Of a DNA stretch of 64,000 nt, positions 45,205-55,939 are shown piece after piece (within the stretch, counting starts at the first letter, position 1; each line of letters starts with the position of its first letter). The translations under genes were made by a program, and so were the position numbers. This DNA comes from Lepiota brunneoincarnata. Its lineage: Eukaryota > Basidiomycota > Agaricomycetes > Agaricales > Agaricaceae. The stretch is from the NCBI GenBank assembly GCA_023014365.1, contig JAEBUN010000013.1:1116001-1180000 (forward strand). Direction: 5' to 3'. The notes beneath the pieces were generated by a model that saw nothing but the letters and a program-made list of their open reading frames with translations, made no database searches and had not been told where the DNA came from.

Positions 45205-45488
45205 ATGCCCTGCCCCAAATATGTGGTGTATAACCCTACAGGTGAAGCCAGATACCCTGTGACGTGCGCATCCTTAACCGCCACTGTCCTAGCCCGTGCT
45301 AACTCTTCTCTCTGCTCAGTAAAAAAGGCAGACCCCCTTGTGAGAACTGCAATAATAAAAAACGCGAGTGCATTGCCCTGGAGAGCGCCATCAGATGCAG
45401 ATATTGCAGCCGCAGGGGAAAGCTTTGTATTCCAGCTGGGTCGAAGCCCCGATTCGAGTATAGGGAGGGACGGTTATGTTTGGTGTAG
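45205..45488 (+). CDS. Tiny Zn(II)2Cys6 protein (75 aa), unit A
   Basis: Two exons, 45205-45263 and 45320-45488, joined in phase 2 by a 56-bp intron with donor GTGCGCATCC. The protein starts MPCPKYVVYNPTG and contains CENC-x6-C-x8-CRYC-x6-C, with KKGRPP just before it, as in fungal Zn2Cys6 DNA-binding domains. Little else is present: no activation or dimer region. Its role is unknown; it might bind DNA without activating, as an inference. Spacing x8 equals that of retroelement accessory gene B. Confidence 0.68.
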
Positions 45489-45899
45489 ACCGTGCTATCA
45501 ATGCCATATTTAGTAGGCCATGAGACATACATCACAGGAAGGCCAGAGGGACTCGAGTTGCAAACCCCCCACGGCCAGGTTGAAGACGTTGTAGGCCACC
45601 TAACTGTGCGATTACCCAGAGACTCACATATTTGCAACAAAGGGTCACTTATAAGTTACAATTTGATACTGGTAGCTGGCTGCCCGCTTTATGGGTAATA
45701 GCCGTGTAAATTGGAATTGTGCTGTGCCTTTGGACAATTGATCAGTGTGGCTCAAGAATCAGAGAAAGAGGCTCAAGCTATGCACAGAGCTAAGCTCACG
45801 GTTGCTGTCGAGAGTGATCTCAGTTTGTGGTAGCAAATGAAGAGTGGAGTTGAGCCTTGGGCATTGGGCCAAGGACTCTCAAGGGCGTTGCGTATTGAA

Positions 45900-47085
45900 G
45901 TGCTTATCCAGGTCCTTTAGGTATTTTATACTCCGTACATCCCTATCTCTTACCGTCTTGAACTGGACCATCTCAGCCTTCGCTAGCAAGTAATCATTAT
46001 ACTCGGCGACTATCAATGATACCTCAGCACTCAGCCATCCCTTCCCTTGCACCCCGAGGTTATGCCCAGAAGTCAAGACTCTGGCTGTGTGGGGAGCTTA
46101 AAAGCTCGACACAAGCGGTATCGATCGCGTTGTCACGTATCATAGCAGTGATGCTTCGCACTCTCGTTATGTCGCTCTCTGCGAATGTGACGAACCCTTT
46201 ACACTAGCTGAAGGCCACCGCTGTGGCCCTGAAACACCCCTGATGATTGCCACGCTCGCGAGGGGGCTCGTCGCAGACTCCCTGATCGCTAATTCTCCAC
46301 AGTTTGAAATCTATTTTGGTTATTTGGGATCTCTTCGTGATTCACTCCACCATCAACGGCACCTCCTCTCCCTCCGACTCGGCCCCTGCAAAATGTGCCG
46401 ATGCAATGACCACCCACCCCCTCACCCCCTGCCATCATCCCCGTCCCCAAAACAAACGGAATGTCCCCAGCTCAAAAAGGGTCTGCAGGAAGGACAACAA
46501 GCTCAAACGCAAGAAGCAGCAGCAAAGCGCCGACCTGTCTCGCATACGGATATCCATTCAAGAAATGCCAGTAATGGAGTCGCCCCAGTCAGGGTCCAAA
46601 GACCGGAGCCCGGAAAAAAGGAGGCTGAGAAGACAACGACGGCAAAGAAGGAGTAGACATTACCTACCTATTCGCAGCAGTCAAGAAATGGCGAGATGGC
46701 ACAGCTGCAGGACGATGGGTTTCGAGAAGGAAAGCAGAAGGGTGAGGAGAACACTTGTAGTGAGGTGGCAGGCGAGCCGTTGCAGGAGGGAACGGAGGCT
46801 GGGTGCTCTAATGCGGCTCCTGTTGCTGTACGGATTCTGCTAATAATGAGGGGAAGAGCGTAGGTGCTACTGCCGACAGTGATCCTACGGACAAAACTAC
46901 AACGGCTATTATGATACCCTCCCAAAACAATGACGCCAAGGTTCATCCCCAGGGCCGTCAGGCTTGAATAATACATTAGCTGGATTCTTGCCACATGTGA
47001 GGTACGGGTCATTAATACTTACCGACAACTTGAAGCCCCCCCGGAGGAGCCGAATCCCCTGTCGGTCCGGCCGTGGCTTATATTA
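45900..47085 (+). pseudogene. BTB gene remnant, unit B
   Basis: Begins inside the end of exon 2 (TATTTTATACTCCGTAC) and continues through decayed exon 3 and the low-complexity exon 4. Many frame shifts. No BTB N-terminus. Confidence 0.75.
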
Positions 47086-47169
47086 TGTTTATGTCCATTG
47101 CAATGAGCCTGGGCATACTTTTGTGTGCCCCATTCATGTCCCTTCACCAACACTCGGTCATGTAAGCGA

Positions 47170-47400
47170 CAGCAGGCACTTACTATTACTTCAATGGCTA
47201 TCCACCTCATCGGCCAGAAGCGTACAATCAGCGATGAGAGGGCACACGTCACCGCACGTTTGTCGATTCTTGGATCAATAGCCCTGCAACTACGGGAGGA
47301 CAAGCCTATTTCCTTGGATGGAAGTGATATTTGGGCAAAAGAGGAGTGGCAATGAAGTTGAAATGGGTGAGCATGATAGACGAGATTGGGAGAAAGGTGC
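47170..47400 (+). pseudogene. Small membrane protein remnant, unit B
   Basis: Keeps HLIGQKRTISDERAHVTARL and an altered end; the N-terminal helix and part of the middle are missing. Confidence 0.7.
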
Positions 47401-48340
47401 GTTACGAAATGGACCGTGGCTGACTCCTTTACCAGGGCATAAGTATTCGCGGTCCAAAAGGAATTGTGGATATAGAAATGAACCATATGGCTGCTCTGCG
47501 ATGAGGTCGTCGACCTTTATACCATCCTTCCATCTTTGTGCACTGCTAGTATCAGCGGCTCCCTGAGCCCTTGCGATTTTCACAGCCAACTGCACACCAA
47601 GCTCCTCTACCTCCTCGTCCGTCAGGTTCCTGTTGGTCTGCACAATTTTAGTAATCAACGGTGGAACCCAGTCGCTCACTGATTCTTTACGCAAAAGGAG
47701 CGATTCGACCGGGTCTCCAGCGGAAAAAGAGCGGAAAAAGATATCTCTGAGACCGTTTGCGGCTTTTTCCCGTACGCCATCGAGTGCAACATTTTCGCTT
47801 AGCATGATGACTGCCTGCCAGGTTTCAGAGCTCAGCTTTTCGGGCTTATTGATTGCCTAAAGGATGTATTTTTTAATATGATGAGGACGCGTTGTGGGTG
47901 TACCCGCTTGGGTATACCATACAGATGTAGGAAAGAGAATCATCCTCCAAGACAATCGTAAGGGCGAGGTGTGGTTGACGAAACAACCACGGGCTCATCT
48001 TCTCGACCTCGTGAAACTGGGTACAAGTACAACTCCGTCGAGTGAGAGAGAGTGAAACTGAGGGGAAGAAACTTCAGGCTGGTTACGCTGTAGCCTATCG
48101 GAGGTCTTATGGCAGCGGAGACATCCTCGTCGTTGGGAGCTCAGGTATCTAAGTACAAATGTGCTACTTAAATACCTAAATGAAAATATGATGCAGGGAC
48201 GGATTCTGCACGTAGGCGAGTTTCCTCCCTCACACAGAGCAAATAGAAAAAAGTCGTCCTTCTCCGGACCGAGCATGACCGGATCATCGTTATTGTTCGT
48301 CCTCTGTGGCACATGGTGGATATTTGCATCGGGCATTAAA
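47290..48340 (-). pseudogene. BTB-like gene, opposite strand, unit B copy
   Basis: Last exon (from about 47867 down) is open: WQAVIMLSENVALDGVREKA, SDWVPPLITKIVQTNRNLTD. The BTB exon (FRVPRHLF-like, LMPDANIHHV...EKDDFFLFALC) is cut short before the VFYNP-like end. Probably inactive; exon order as in unit A. Confidence 0.6.
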
Positions 48341-49117
48341 AAGAGATGGCGATTGTATTCAAGAGAAAAATGTGTTACTTATTTGAGATGTTTGAAATGT
48401 GAATAACAATTCTGGACTCCTCGTGGTTGATGCTCGGTGGTGCCAGCGTGTGTCGCTGGGCACAGTAGCTCGGCTCACATGAGGCAGATGAATTTGCCTT
48501 GCGGCGAATCAGCCGAAATACCCAATCGAATCAACCCCCTGTGCCTAGAGCGCAGAATTGATTTCTGCTACCAAATCTTGATCCTATTTCCATGAGTAGT
48601 AGCTATTTCCTTATGAGATTCAAGCTCTCCACATGGACTTGACCGCCCACATGTACACTCGCCACCAGTCCTTCGACCGTTCGACTCTCTTGTTATTTAG
48701 CCGGACATGCCGAATCAAAACGATTATGTTGTTACTGCTTTTACAACCGAGTGCCAGAGCTTGAATCGAAGCGGCTGGTCACAAGCCCTAGCCTACATGC
48801 TTCACCGTGCCCCGATTTCAACTACAATTAGTTCTCGGGCGAGGTGACAAATGCAGGACGTGCACCCACTTAAGCGGCTCGCATGAGTGAAGCTCAGGGG
48901 TTCGTGTTGAGGGGTTAGGTATGGACATGTAAACTCATGATCTCGTCCAAATGCAGCACCACACCGTTATTATCAGCATAGATATAAAACTGCATGAAGT
49001 AGAATTTACATCCCAGCTTCGTACCCTCCACTTGGTCATACTGTTGTCTCTCATTCACAGTTACTTCATTCTGTCGTTGACTCGTTTACAAGGATGATAC
49101 TTACACCACCATCATCA

Positions 49118-49429
49118 ATGTCCGATTTCACCCGACTCGCTCCTCTGTCATCGGGGAAGAGCACGCGTAGAATTTCAATCCAAGCCGGGACAATGTGCGC
49201 ATCCTTTGCCGCCACTGTCTTAGCCCGTGTAACTCCTCTCTCTGCTCACTAAAGGAACAAATTAGCTTGTGTTTCGTGCAGGAATTCCAAACTCGCGTGC
49301 GATGGCACCTATCCTTGCAGGCGGTGCCAGAGATGCACGATCCGGTGTGTCCCGATTAAGCCGACGCCCAAAACCGGAACCAGGAGAAGAGCCCAGTTTC
49401 AAAGTGGGGGTCAGATGATGGGGGGATGA
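49118..49429 (+). CDS. Tiny Zn(II)2Cys6 protein (83 aa), unit B
   Basis: Exons 49118-49194 and 49255-49429 give MSDFTRLAPLSS... then CVSC-x6-C-x5-CRRC-x6-C, a textbook Zn2Cys6 spacing, then basic TGTRRRAQ. Donor GTGCGCATCC as in units A and C; acceptor CTAAAG. Unlike the neighbouring genes in this unit it has no lesion. x5 in the loop instead of x8 in unit A, so the copies have diverged in their DNA-binding loop. Confidence 0.68.
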
Positions 49430-49741
49430 TTAGAAAGCGATTAAACATCGAATGTCATATTTGGTCAGCTGTTAGACATAGCCGTGCGATCAACTCGAGA
49501 CTCGCATATATGCAACAAAGACCACTTGCAGTTTGACACTGGAAGCTAGCTGCCCGTTCTATGGGCAAGAGCCGTGTAAATTGGAATTGTGCTGTGCTTT
49601 CGGACAACTGATCAGTGTGGTCAGTTCTCAAGAGTCAGGGACGGAGGCTCGGGGTATCCATATCGCAAGAGTCACCGTTGCTGTAGCGAGTGGAGTTGCG
49701 CCTTGGAAATTGGGCCAAGGACTCCCAAGGGCGTGCACGTT

Positions 49742-50690
49742 GACACCCTGAAACAACCCTGATGATTGCCAGGCTCGCGAGGGGGCTCGTCGTGGGCTCC
49801 CTGATCGCCAGTTTGGAATCTATCTTGATCGTTTGAGAACTCTTTGTGATTCCAGTTCCGGAGGATGGTGCAATCCTCGAGAGGGTTCTCAGATGGACAG
49901 GTGATACTCGTCTTCATCAACCTTGCTCTACAATATTGACTGGCTCGATTGTCCCCTGTCCACAGCTTCTCCCACTCACTCCACCATCAGCGGCATTTCC
50001 TTCAACAAACATCATCCTCCGACTCAGCCTCTGCAAATGTGCCGATACAATAGCCACCCCCTCACCCCCGCCATCACCCCCAGCTCCAGAGGGACCTGCA
50101 GGCAAGACAGCAGCTCAAACGCAAGAAGCAGCAGCAGCAGAGCGCCGACCTGTCTCTCCCACAGACACCCATTCAGGAAATGCTAGCAACGGTGCCTCCC
50201 GGTCAGGGCCCAAAGACGGGAGCCTGGAAAAGGGGGGGGGGGGGCTGAGAAGCAACGACGGCGAAGAAGGAAGAGACAGCACCGACTGATACGCGGCAGC
50301 CAAGAAATGGCGAGTTGCAGGACGGTGGGCTTGGAGAAGGAAAGCAGAAGGGTGAGGAGAACACGAACAGTGAGGTGGTAGGCCAGCCGTCGCAGGAGAG
50401 TGTCGCGTGAAGTGCTAATGATGAGGAGGCGAATGAGGGAAAGAGTGCAGTTGATGCTGCCGATGGTGTTTTTACGGCCAAAACTACAACGGCCATTATG
50501 ATACCCTCCCAAAACAACGACACCAAGGTTGATCCCCCGGGGGCTGTCAAGCTTGAATAATACATCAGCTGGATTCTTGTCACAGGAAAGGTACGGTCAT
50601 GAATACTTAGCAAAGACCTGAAGTCTCCCCAAGATAAGGAAAACCCCCCATCGTTCTTCGACAAGATATTCCCGGAAGTTCTAATCATAG
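49742..50690 (+). pseudogene. BTB gene remnant, unit C
   Basis: Retains the last part of exon 3 and the low-complexity exon 4 with frame breaks. Confidence 0.7.
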
Positions 50691-50783
50691 CTCATATCAT
50701 CTTCGTGTTCACTTGTAGGGAGCCTTGTATACTTTTCTATCCCATTCAAATCTATTCACCAACACGTTCTATAAGTGACAGAA

Positions 50784-51110
50784 TGTTCGCCAGTACCTCC
50801 ATGCGATATACTCAGTCACCATTACTTCAATATCCATCCACTTCATCTGCCAGAAGCGTACAATCAGCAATAAAGGGGCACGCGTCGCCGCGCATTTGTC
50901 GATTCCTGAATCAATAGCTACGAAGGAAAAGCCTATTTCCCTGGAGGGACGGAATCGGCTGCATCGACTAGCACGGCCGGCTCTGTAACCTGAAGATGCG
51001 GGCACGCAGAATACTGGATGGAAGAAAGTGATTTTTGGGCGAAAAAGGCGCAGCAACGAACCAGAAATGGGCGAGCATGGTAGGCGAGATTGGGAGAGAA
51101 AGGTGTGTTG
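50784..51110 (+). pseudogene. Small membrane protein remnant, unit C
   Basis: MFASTSMRYTQ start, then frame shifts; GRNRLHRLARPAL region recognisable at the DNA level. Confidence 0.65.
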
Positions 51111-51299
51111 CGAAATGGGCCGTGGGCTGACCTGTTTACTGAAGCATATTCGCAGTCCAAAAGGAACTGGAGACACAGAAATGAATCGCTTGGCTACCAT
51201 CGACTTCCCTACCATTCCCTGTCTTTGTTGTCACCGGCTCGGTACCCAGTACGTTCGGCTCCTCGCCTCAATGCTGGCATCAGCAGCTCCCTGGGCCCT

Positions 51300-51760
51300 C
51301 GCGATTTCCATTAGCTAATGGGACACCAAGCTCCTCTCCTTCCTCGTCCATCAGGTCCCTGTTGGTCTGCACAGTCTTAGCAATCAAGGGTGGAACCCAG
51401 TCGTTCAACTTATTCTTCTTCGCGCAAAGGAGCGCTTCGACCGGATCTCTAGTGAAGAAAATATCTTTGAGAAGTTCGTGGCTTTCTCCCCTACGCTTTC
51501 GAGTGCCAGGCTTCGTATTTCGGTTCTTCGGGGCTTATTGCACTGGTTAAAGTGCGCGTTTTACATATTGTGGGGACCCATTGTTGTGTGTTCTTCCCCA
51601 TACCTCGGGTATACAGAATGGAGCAATTGGAAAAAGTCGTTCTTCTTGATCTCCGGACCGAACACGACTAGATTATGGTCGTTGCCTGTCCTCTGTGGCA
51701 CAGGCTGGATATTCGCGTTGGGCATTAAAAAGAGGTGGCGAGGGACATAAAATAGCGTGC
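51300..51760 (-). pseudogene. BTB-like gene remnant, opposite strand, unit C
   Basis: Matches the unit A and B exons (WVPPLIAKTVQTNRDL) with deletions; truncated BTB exon near 51650-51740. Confidence 0.6.
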
Positions 51761-52619
51761 CTTCAGCCTTTGGAGTGGTGGTGAATTAAATGGGATGGTA
51801 ATTGTGTTGAAGGGGAAGTGCATTTACCTGAGATATATGAAATACTTGTGGACAAGCCGCCACTGGTTGAATCTCAATGGTGCCAGCGTGTGTCGCTGGG
51901 CACAGTAGCCCGGCCCACACGGGGCAGATGAATTCGCGTATTGCAAATCAGCCGAAACACCCAATCAAGTCGATCCCCTGTGCCCAGAGCGCAGAGTCTG
52001 ATTTCTACTACCAAATCTTGATCATTTTTCTGTGAATAATAGCCGTCTTGTGAGGTTTAAGCTCTCTATATCGACTCCACCGCATACAAGCATGTCCATG
52101 TCTGGTGGACTGCCAAATGGCTATCATGCCTAAATTCATATATTTAACTGCAATTGGTTCTCGAGCGAGGGGCACTTGATCACCAGGGTCACCACAGGGT
52201 GAGGTATACAGGACATGTACCCACCAAACCGCTCGCATCCGTGAAGTTCAAGGGTTCATGGGAGGCACTAGGTGCTTGATATGAAGGGTTGAGTATAAAC
52301 CCATCACAGGATGCACGGTGTGGGTTCATCATTCCTTTCTTCCTATTTTCTCCTTTTATCCAATTAAGCCACTACGTCATTATTGAACATGAATATAAAG
52401 CTGCATGAAGTAGGATCTACACCCCATTTTCGTTTTCCACAATACCGAGGTGGGTAGTTGTACATAATCTAATATCCTGCAGTTGCTGACTATAGCTCAG
52501 GCTGTTGTCTCTCATTCACAGGTAGTTCATTCTGTCGTTGACTCGTTGACAAGAATAACAGCGATTCCTGCCATTGACAGTTACAACCATCAGTACGCGT
52601 GATCGCCATCCACACTCCT

Positions 52620-52850
52620 ATGTCAAAGAAGGTAGCTCCAACCACGCGGAAGCGGGGAATTATACATATGATCCAACCTCGGTGCGCATCCTTATCTGCC
52701 CCCGTTCTATCTCCTCCCCTTACTCACAAATGAGACAGAACAAGGTGTGCGCCATGCCAGATGTACATACGGGACAGACTGCTGTTACTTGCCGGGTAAA
52801 GAGCCGGGTTCTCACCCTTGCATGTATGCATAAATATGGACGACTGTAAA
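52620..52850 (+). pseudogene. Tiny Zn2Cys6 gene remnant, unit C
   Basis: Exon 1 (52620-52681, MSKKVAPTTRKRGII) still ends in phase 2 at a GTGCGCATCC donor. Exon 2 keeps only the first C-x2-C (CAPC) before the frame fails. Confidence 0.5.
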
Positions 52851-53328
52851 CAGCCGGGTGTATCGGGCCCTAGGCGGAGCGGCAGGGAATCGCCCTTCAG
52901 TTATAGCGGGCCGTATACCTACGGCTAATGCATAGGATTTATACTGTTGCCGGGGACGTGTGTAGGCATATCACATGATACATAATGCATTGGTGATAGC
53001 TCTTGCGATGAGACTGGAATGTGGAGGGTCACACCTGACTATAGTCACCTCTGAGATAACCCATCTTTGTCATAACACATACTCTGCAATATCCCATAGG
53101 ATTTTGGGTCTCCCAAGTTGGTCCGCAGACGTTTTGAAGCAGAAACCCATAACTCTGCTGTACCCCGTAACCCATAGCCCTTGAGGATCAAAACCCCATA
53201 GCACCAATGACCATATATAGTAAACAGTTCCATTTGGAGGGGTCCATTTGAGTGCTTGCATGGTGCTGGAGGTTTGTGTTGAGGTTCAAGTAAACGTAGC
53301 TTTTGTGCAAACAGTCTCAGTGTTCTCT

Positions 53329-54130
53329 ATGCCCCCAAAAGCCTAATTCATATTCTTGAAAAAGGGCTCAACAAGCTTGAGCAGCAGTCCAAATCTTGTA
53401 AATCCATACTCCAGGAGAGACTCTCTGTTATCCAGGTAAGGGATCATCACTTAGTGGTGATACCTCTTACTCCCTATGGGTGTCTATACAGACTTATTCC
53501 CAGAGGTGTTCAGAGGTCAACTTGTGAATGCAAACACTTAGCGATGGCTGGGAGGGCAAAGGCAAGTGTATAGAATGAACTACACTATACTGGAGTATAC
53601 AAGTAGTTCTACAGGGTTTATATATAGGTGTTTACAGTGGCTGTGCTACCGCTATATTTGGGAAGTACTAGATGGTTGGGGAAGGTTCTATTATAGGAAT
53701 GTTCTGGGTCATTCTGGGAGGCTTCTGGAAGGTTCTAATAACACTCTCACAGGGTCAGACAATCACCAAGGATGACACCAACTGGCTCAACAATGATGCC
53801 AATTTTGTTGATGAAGCAGCTGTCATTAGCTTCTTGAAGGAACATCTGGAAATAAAACTAGATGAGCTTGAGGAAGGAAAGATGGCTGTGGTGAAGCAAC
53901 TCAGGGAGGCTGCTGGTGACCTTCCAAAGCTGGTGGGGAACAAAAAAAAAGCAATGTATGTGTTATTGTCAATTTATAACATCAAAATCAGCCATTGAAC
54001 AAGAATACATTTTCCTAGCCTTCATTAACTCATCCAAAAATTTGAGTTCAATGCCAGACTTGAACCAGATGCTACATGCAGAGCCTGGGGCCACGACTGT
54101 TGCTAAAAGAAAGCAAAAGTCAACACATTC
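53329..54130 (+). pseudogene. Unidentified gene relic (coiled-coil type)
   Basis: 53329-53435 would encode LIHILEKGLNKLEQQSK-like helical sequence, but the run after ATG has one A too few and reads into TAA. After an intron (GTAAGG at 53436 to CACAG at 53752) the frame continues GQTITKDDTNWLNNDANFVD and ends near 53998. The next frame (MPDLNQMLHAEPGATTVAKR) is broken. The family is not recognised. Confidence 0.45.
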
Positions 54131-54142
54131 AAATGTGACCTT

Positions 54143-54448
54143 TGTTACGCTGGTTAGGCATCTGCAAGTCTAAGGCGATGCCAAAGAGCAGGAACAAATA
54201 TGGTGTATAATAAGACAAAGCTAGGGATTACAAGTAATACCTAAGCCTATATATACTGCTGGAGCTACAAGCATGTGATAAAAGAAAGAAACACATGCTA
54301 ACAGACGAGAATCACAGGCCAAAAGAGAACTAACTATAGACGAGTGGTGGCATGTGGCAATTAAATATAGATGGGCATTGACAGCAGGTGGCAGCATGTG
54401 ATAAGTAAAAATAGAGTGGGCAGGTGTGAAAGAGGGAAAATGGTAACA
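54143..54448 (-). mobile_element. 3' LTR of truncated chromodomain Ty3 element
   Basis: 306 bp with TGTTAC/GTAACA ends. In minus orientation it is preceded by the polypurine stretch AGAAGGGGGTAA at 54449-54460. A TATATATA lies inside (about 54249). Confidence 0.8.
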
Positions 54449-55561
54449 TTACCCCCTTCTAAACTTCGAACTCTGTTTTGAAATCAGTAGATGGCAGGGT
54501 ATGGGTGTGGGATGCAGGTCATGGAAGTAATCGGCTCTAGTCATAGCCATAACTATCATAGGCATAGTTGTAGTCATTGTATTGGCTGTTGCCAATAATA
54601 TCGTACATTTGTCCAAAGGTGTTGGGATAGCGTTGCACTGTCCTTTTGAGTGCAGCGTTATGTTGGGTTTGGTGATAGACAGGGCAGGTTCACATGTAAT
54701 GTCCAGGTGTGGAGTGGTTGCAGTGATGACAGGTGTATCAGGGGCAGCTGTGTGCCCAGTGGCCAACTTGATGACACTCAAAGCAGTGATTTCTTCCAAC
54801 ATCATACAAACGGGTTGTTGCAGTTTGGGGTGTGATGGCAAGGGTGGTACGATGTCAAGGAGGTCTTTGGGGTAAGGGGTGGGTCTCCTGCTGTTGACGG
54901 GCTTCCATTCGTTGGGTGAATTTGTCCACTGTTTGTTGTTGAGTTCAGGGTGGTGGTGCTGAGGTGGGGGGTATGACAATATGTGGGGTAATAGGACTTG
55001 GAGGTTGTTCAGGTCGAACTCATTGGTGGGTGGAGTGAACGGGGACTTGTCAGGATGGTCTGTCGGTTGGCATAGGTTGAATCGGACTAGGGATTGTGGG
55101 TGCAATCCATATACTGGTTGTGGAGCTGCAATGCTTGGTGAATATTTGACGGAAGGTGGGGTCAGACCATAAGTGGTTGAACATATTTTGGTTTGCTTCT
55201 TTGACTCTTTCGACACTTTGTTCAAGGCCCCAGAGGCAGAGGAGGTTTTTGCAGAGTTGGAAGAAGCCATCACGAACTTCTGTTGATACTGCTGGCATTG
55301 GTGTGATAAGAAGCGAAAAGACAAGGGTAGAGGCACTGTCAACTTCATTAATATAGTCGCTAATGGTAGCGACAAGCAGGGGAGTGAGAATGGCAGTTGG
55401 CGTTTCAGCGGCAGGTGGAATGGGGCTGGGGGGAGTGGTCTGTTGTGGTACACGGTGCGGGGACAGTGTGTCTTCAGTGGTGTTAAGGGTGCTCTTGACA
55501 AGGAATTGGTAGAGGATGCGGTTGGAGTTGGGTTGCGCGGACAAGGACCTGGTAGTTCCAT
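54449..55561 (-). pseudogene. Zinc-knuckle ORF downstream of pol, truncated Ty3 element
   Basis: Two frames overlap. The Gag-like frame starts at 55544 (MSAQPNSNRILYQF, with LLVATISDYINEVDSAST) and stops at 55050; a further frame carries CFEC-HQVG-H-WAHS-C and CHHC-NHSTPG-H-YMWT-C (about 54700-54790), i.e. CX2CX4HX4C plus CX2CX6HX4C. The 370-codon open frame over the same DNA is probably not the coding one. Likely an RNA-binding Gag-type protein, located after integrase. Confidence 0.6.
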
Positions 55562-55939
55562 CTAGTGTAGGTGGGGTAGAATAAAAGTGGATTCGGATGG
55601 GAGTGAATGGACAGAGGAGGGCATTGTGCTGTTAAATGAGGTGGTGTGACTTATTTTCGGTAGGGGTGGTGGCAAGAACAATGTGGTTTCTTTGTGGCTT
55701 TAAGAGAACGAATGACAGGCATGTTTTCGTTGTTTCAGTCAAGTCCTTTGAGTTGTTTGTACTCCATTAGGAATGCTACTGCGTCTCCTTCATCATGTGT
55801 TTCAGGGATAACTTTTCCATCCACAGTTTTGGGTCTGATTTCATCAGGTACTGATTTAAAGTGGGACTTGGGTTCCCAAGTATTTTCAGATTTGGGCCAT
55901 CCGAGCCATTTGACTAGGTATTCAAGGTGGTTTCATCAT

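Larger units (their letters stand above)
41592..45660. repeat. Triplicated segment, unit A
   Basis: Shares order and sequence with 45661-49530 and 49531-52860: BTB gene (plus), small membrane protein (plus), BTB-like gene (minus), tiny Zn2Cys6 gene (plus). Best-preserved plus-strand genes are in this unit. Confidence 0.8.
45661..49530. repeat. Triplicated segment, unit B
   Basis: Starts GATACTGGTAGCTGGCTGCC, matched at 49531 by GACACTGGAAGCTAGCTGCC. The plus-strand BTB gene is truncated; the Zn2Cys6 gene and the minus-strand BTB last exon are well kept. Confidence 0.8.
49531..52860. repeat. Triplicated segment, unit C
   Basis: Third copy, most decayed. Contains a 10-G run at about 50231. 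Confidence 0.78.

Noticed and set aside
54449..55561. 370-codon open frame as a real protein
   Set aside because: The zinc knuckles and a Gag-like helix are in the other frames; this one is low-complexity Pro/Thr/Leu.
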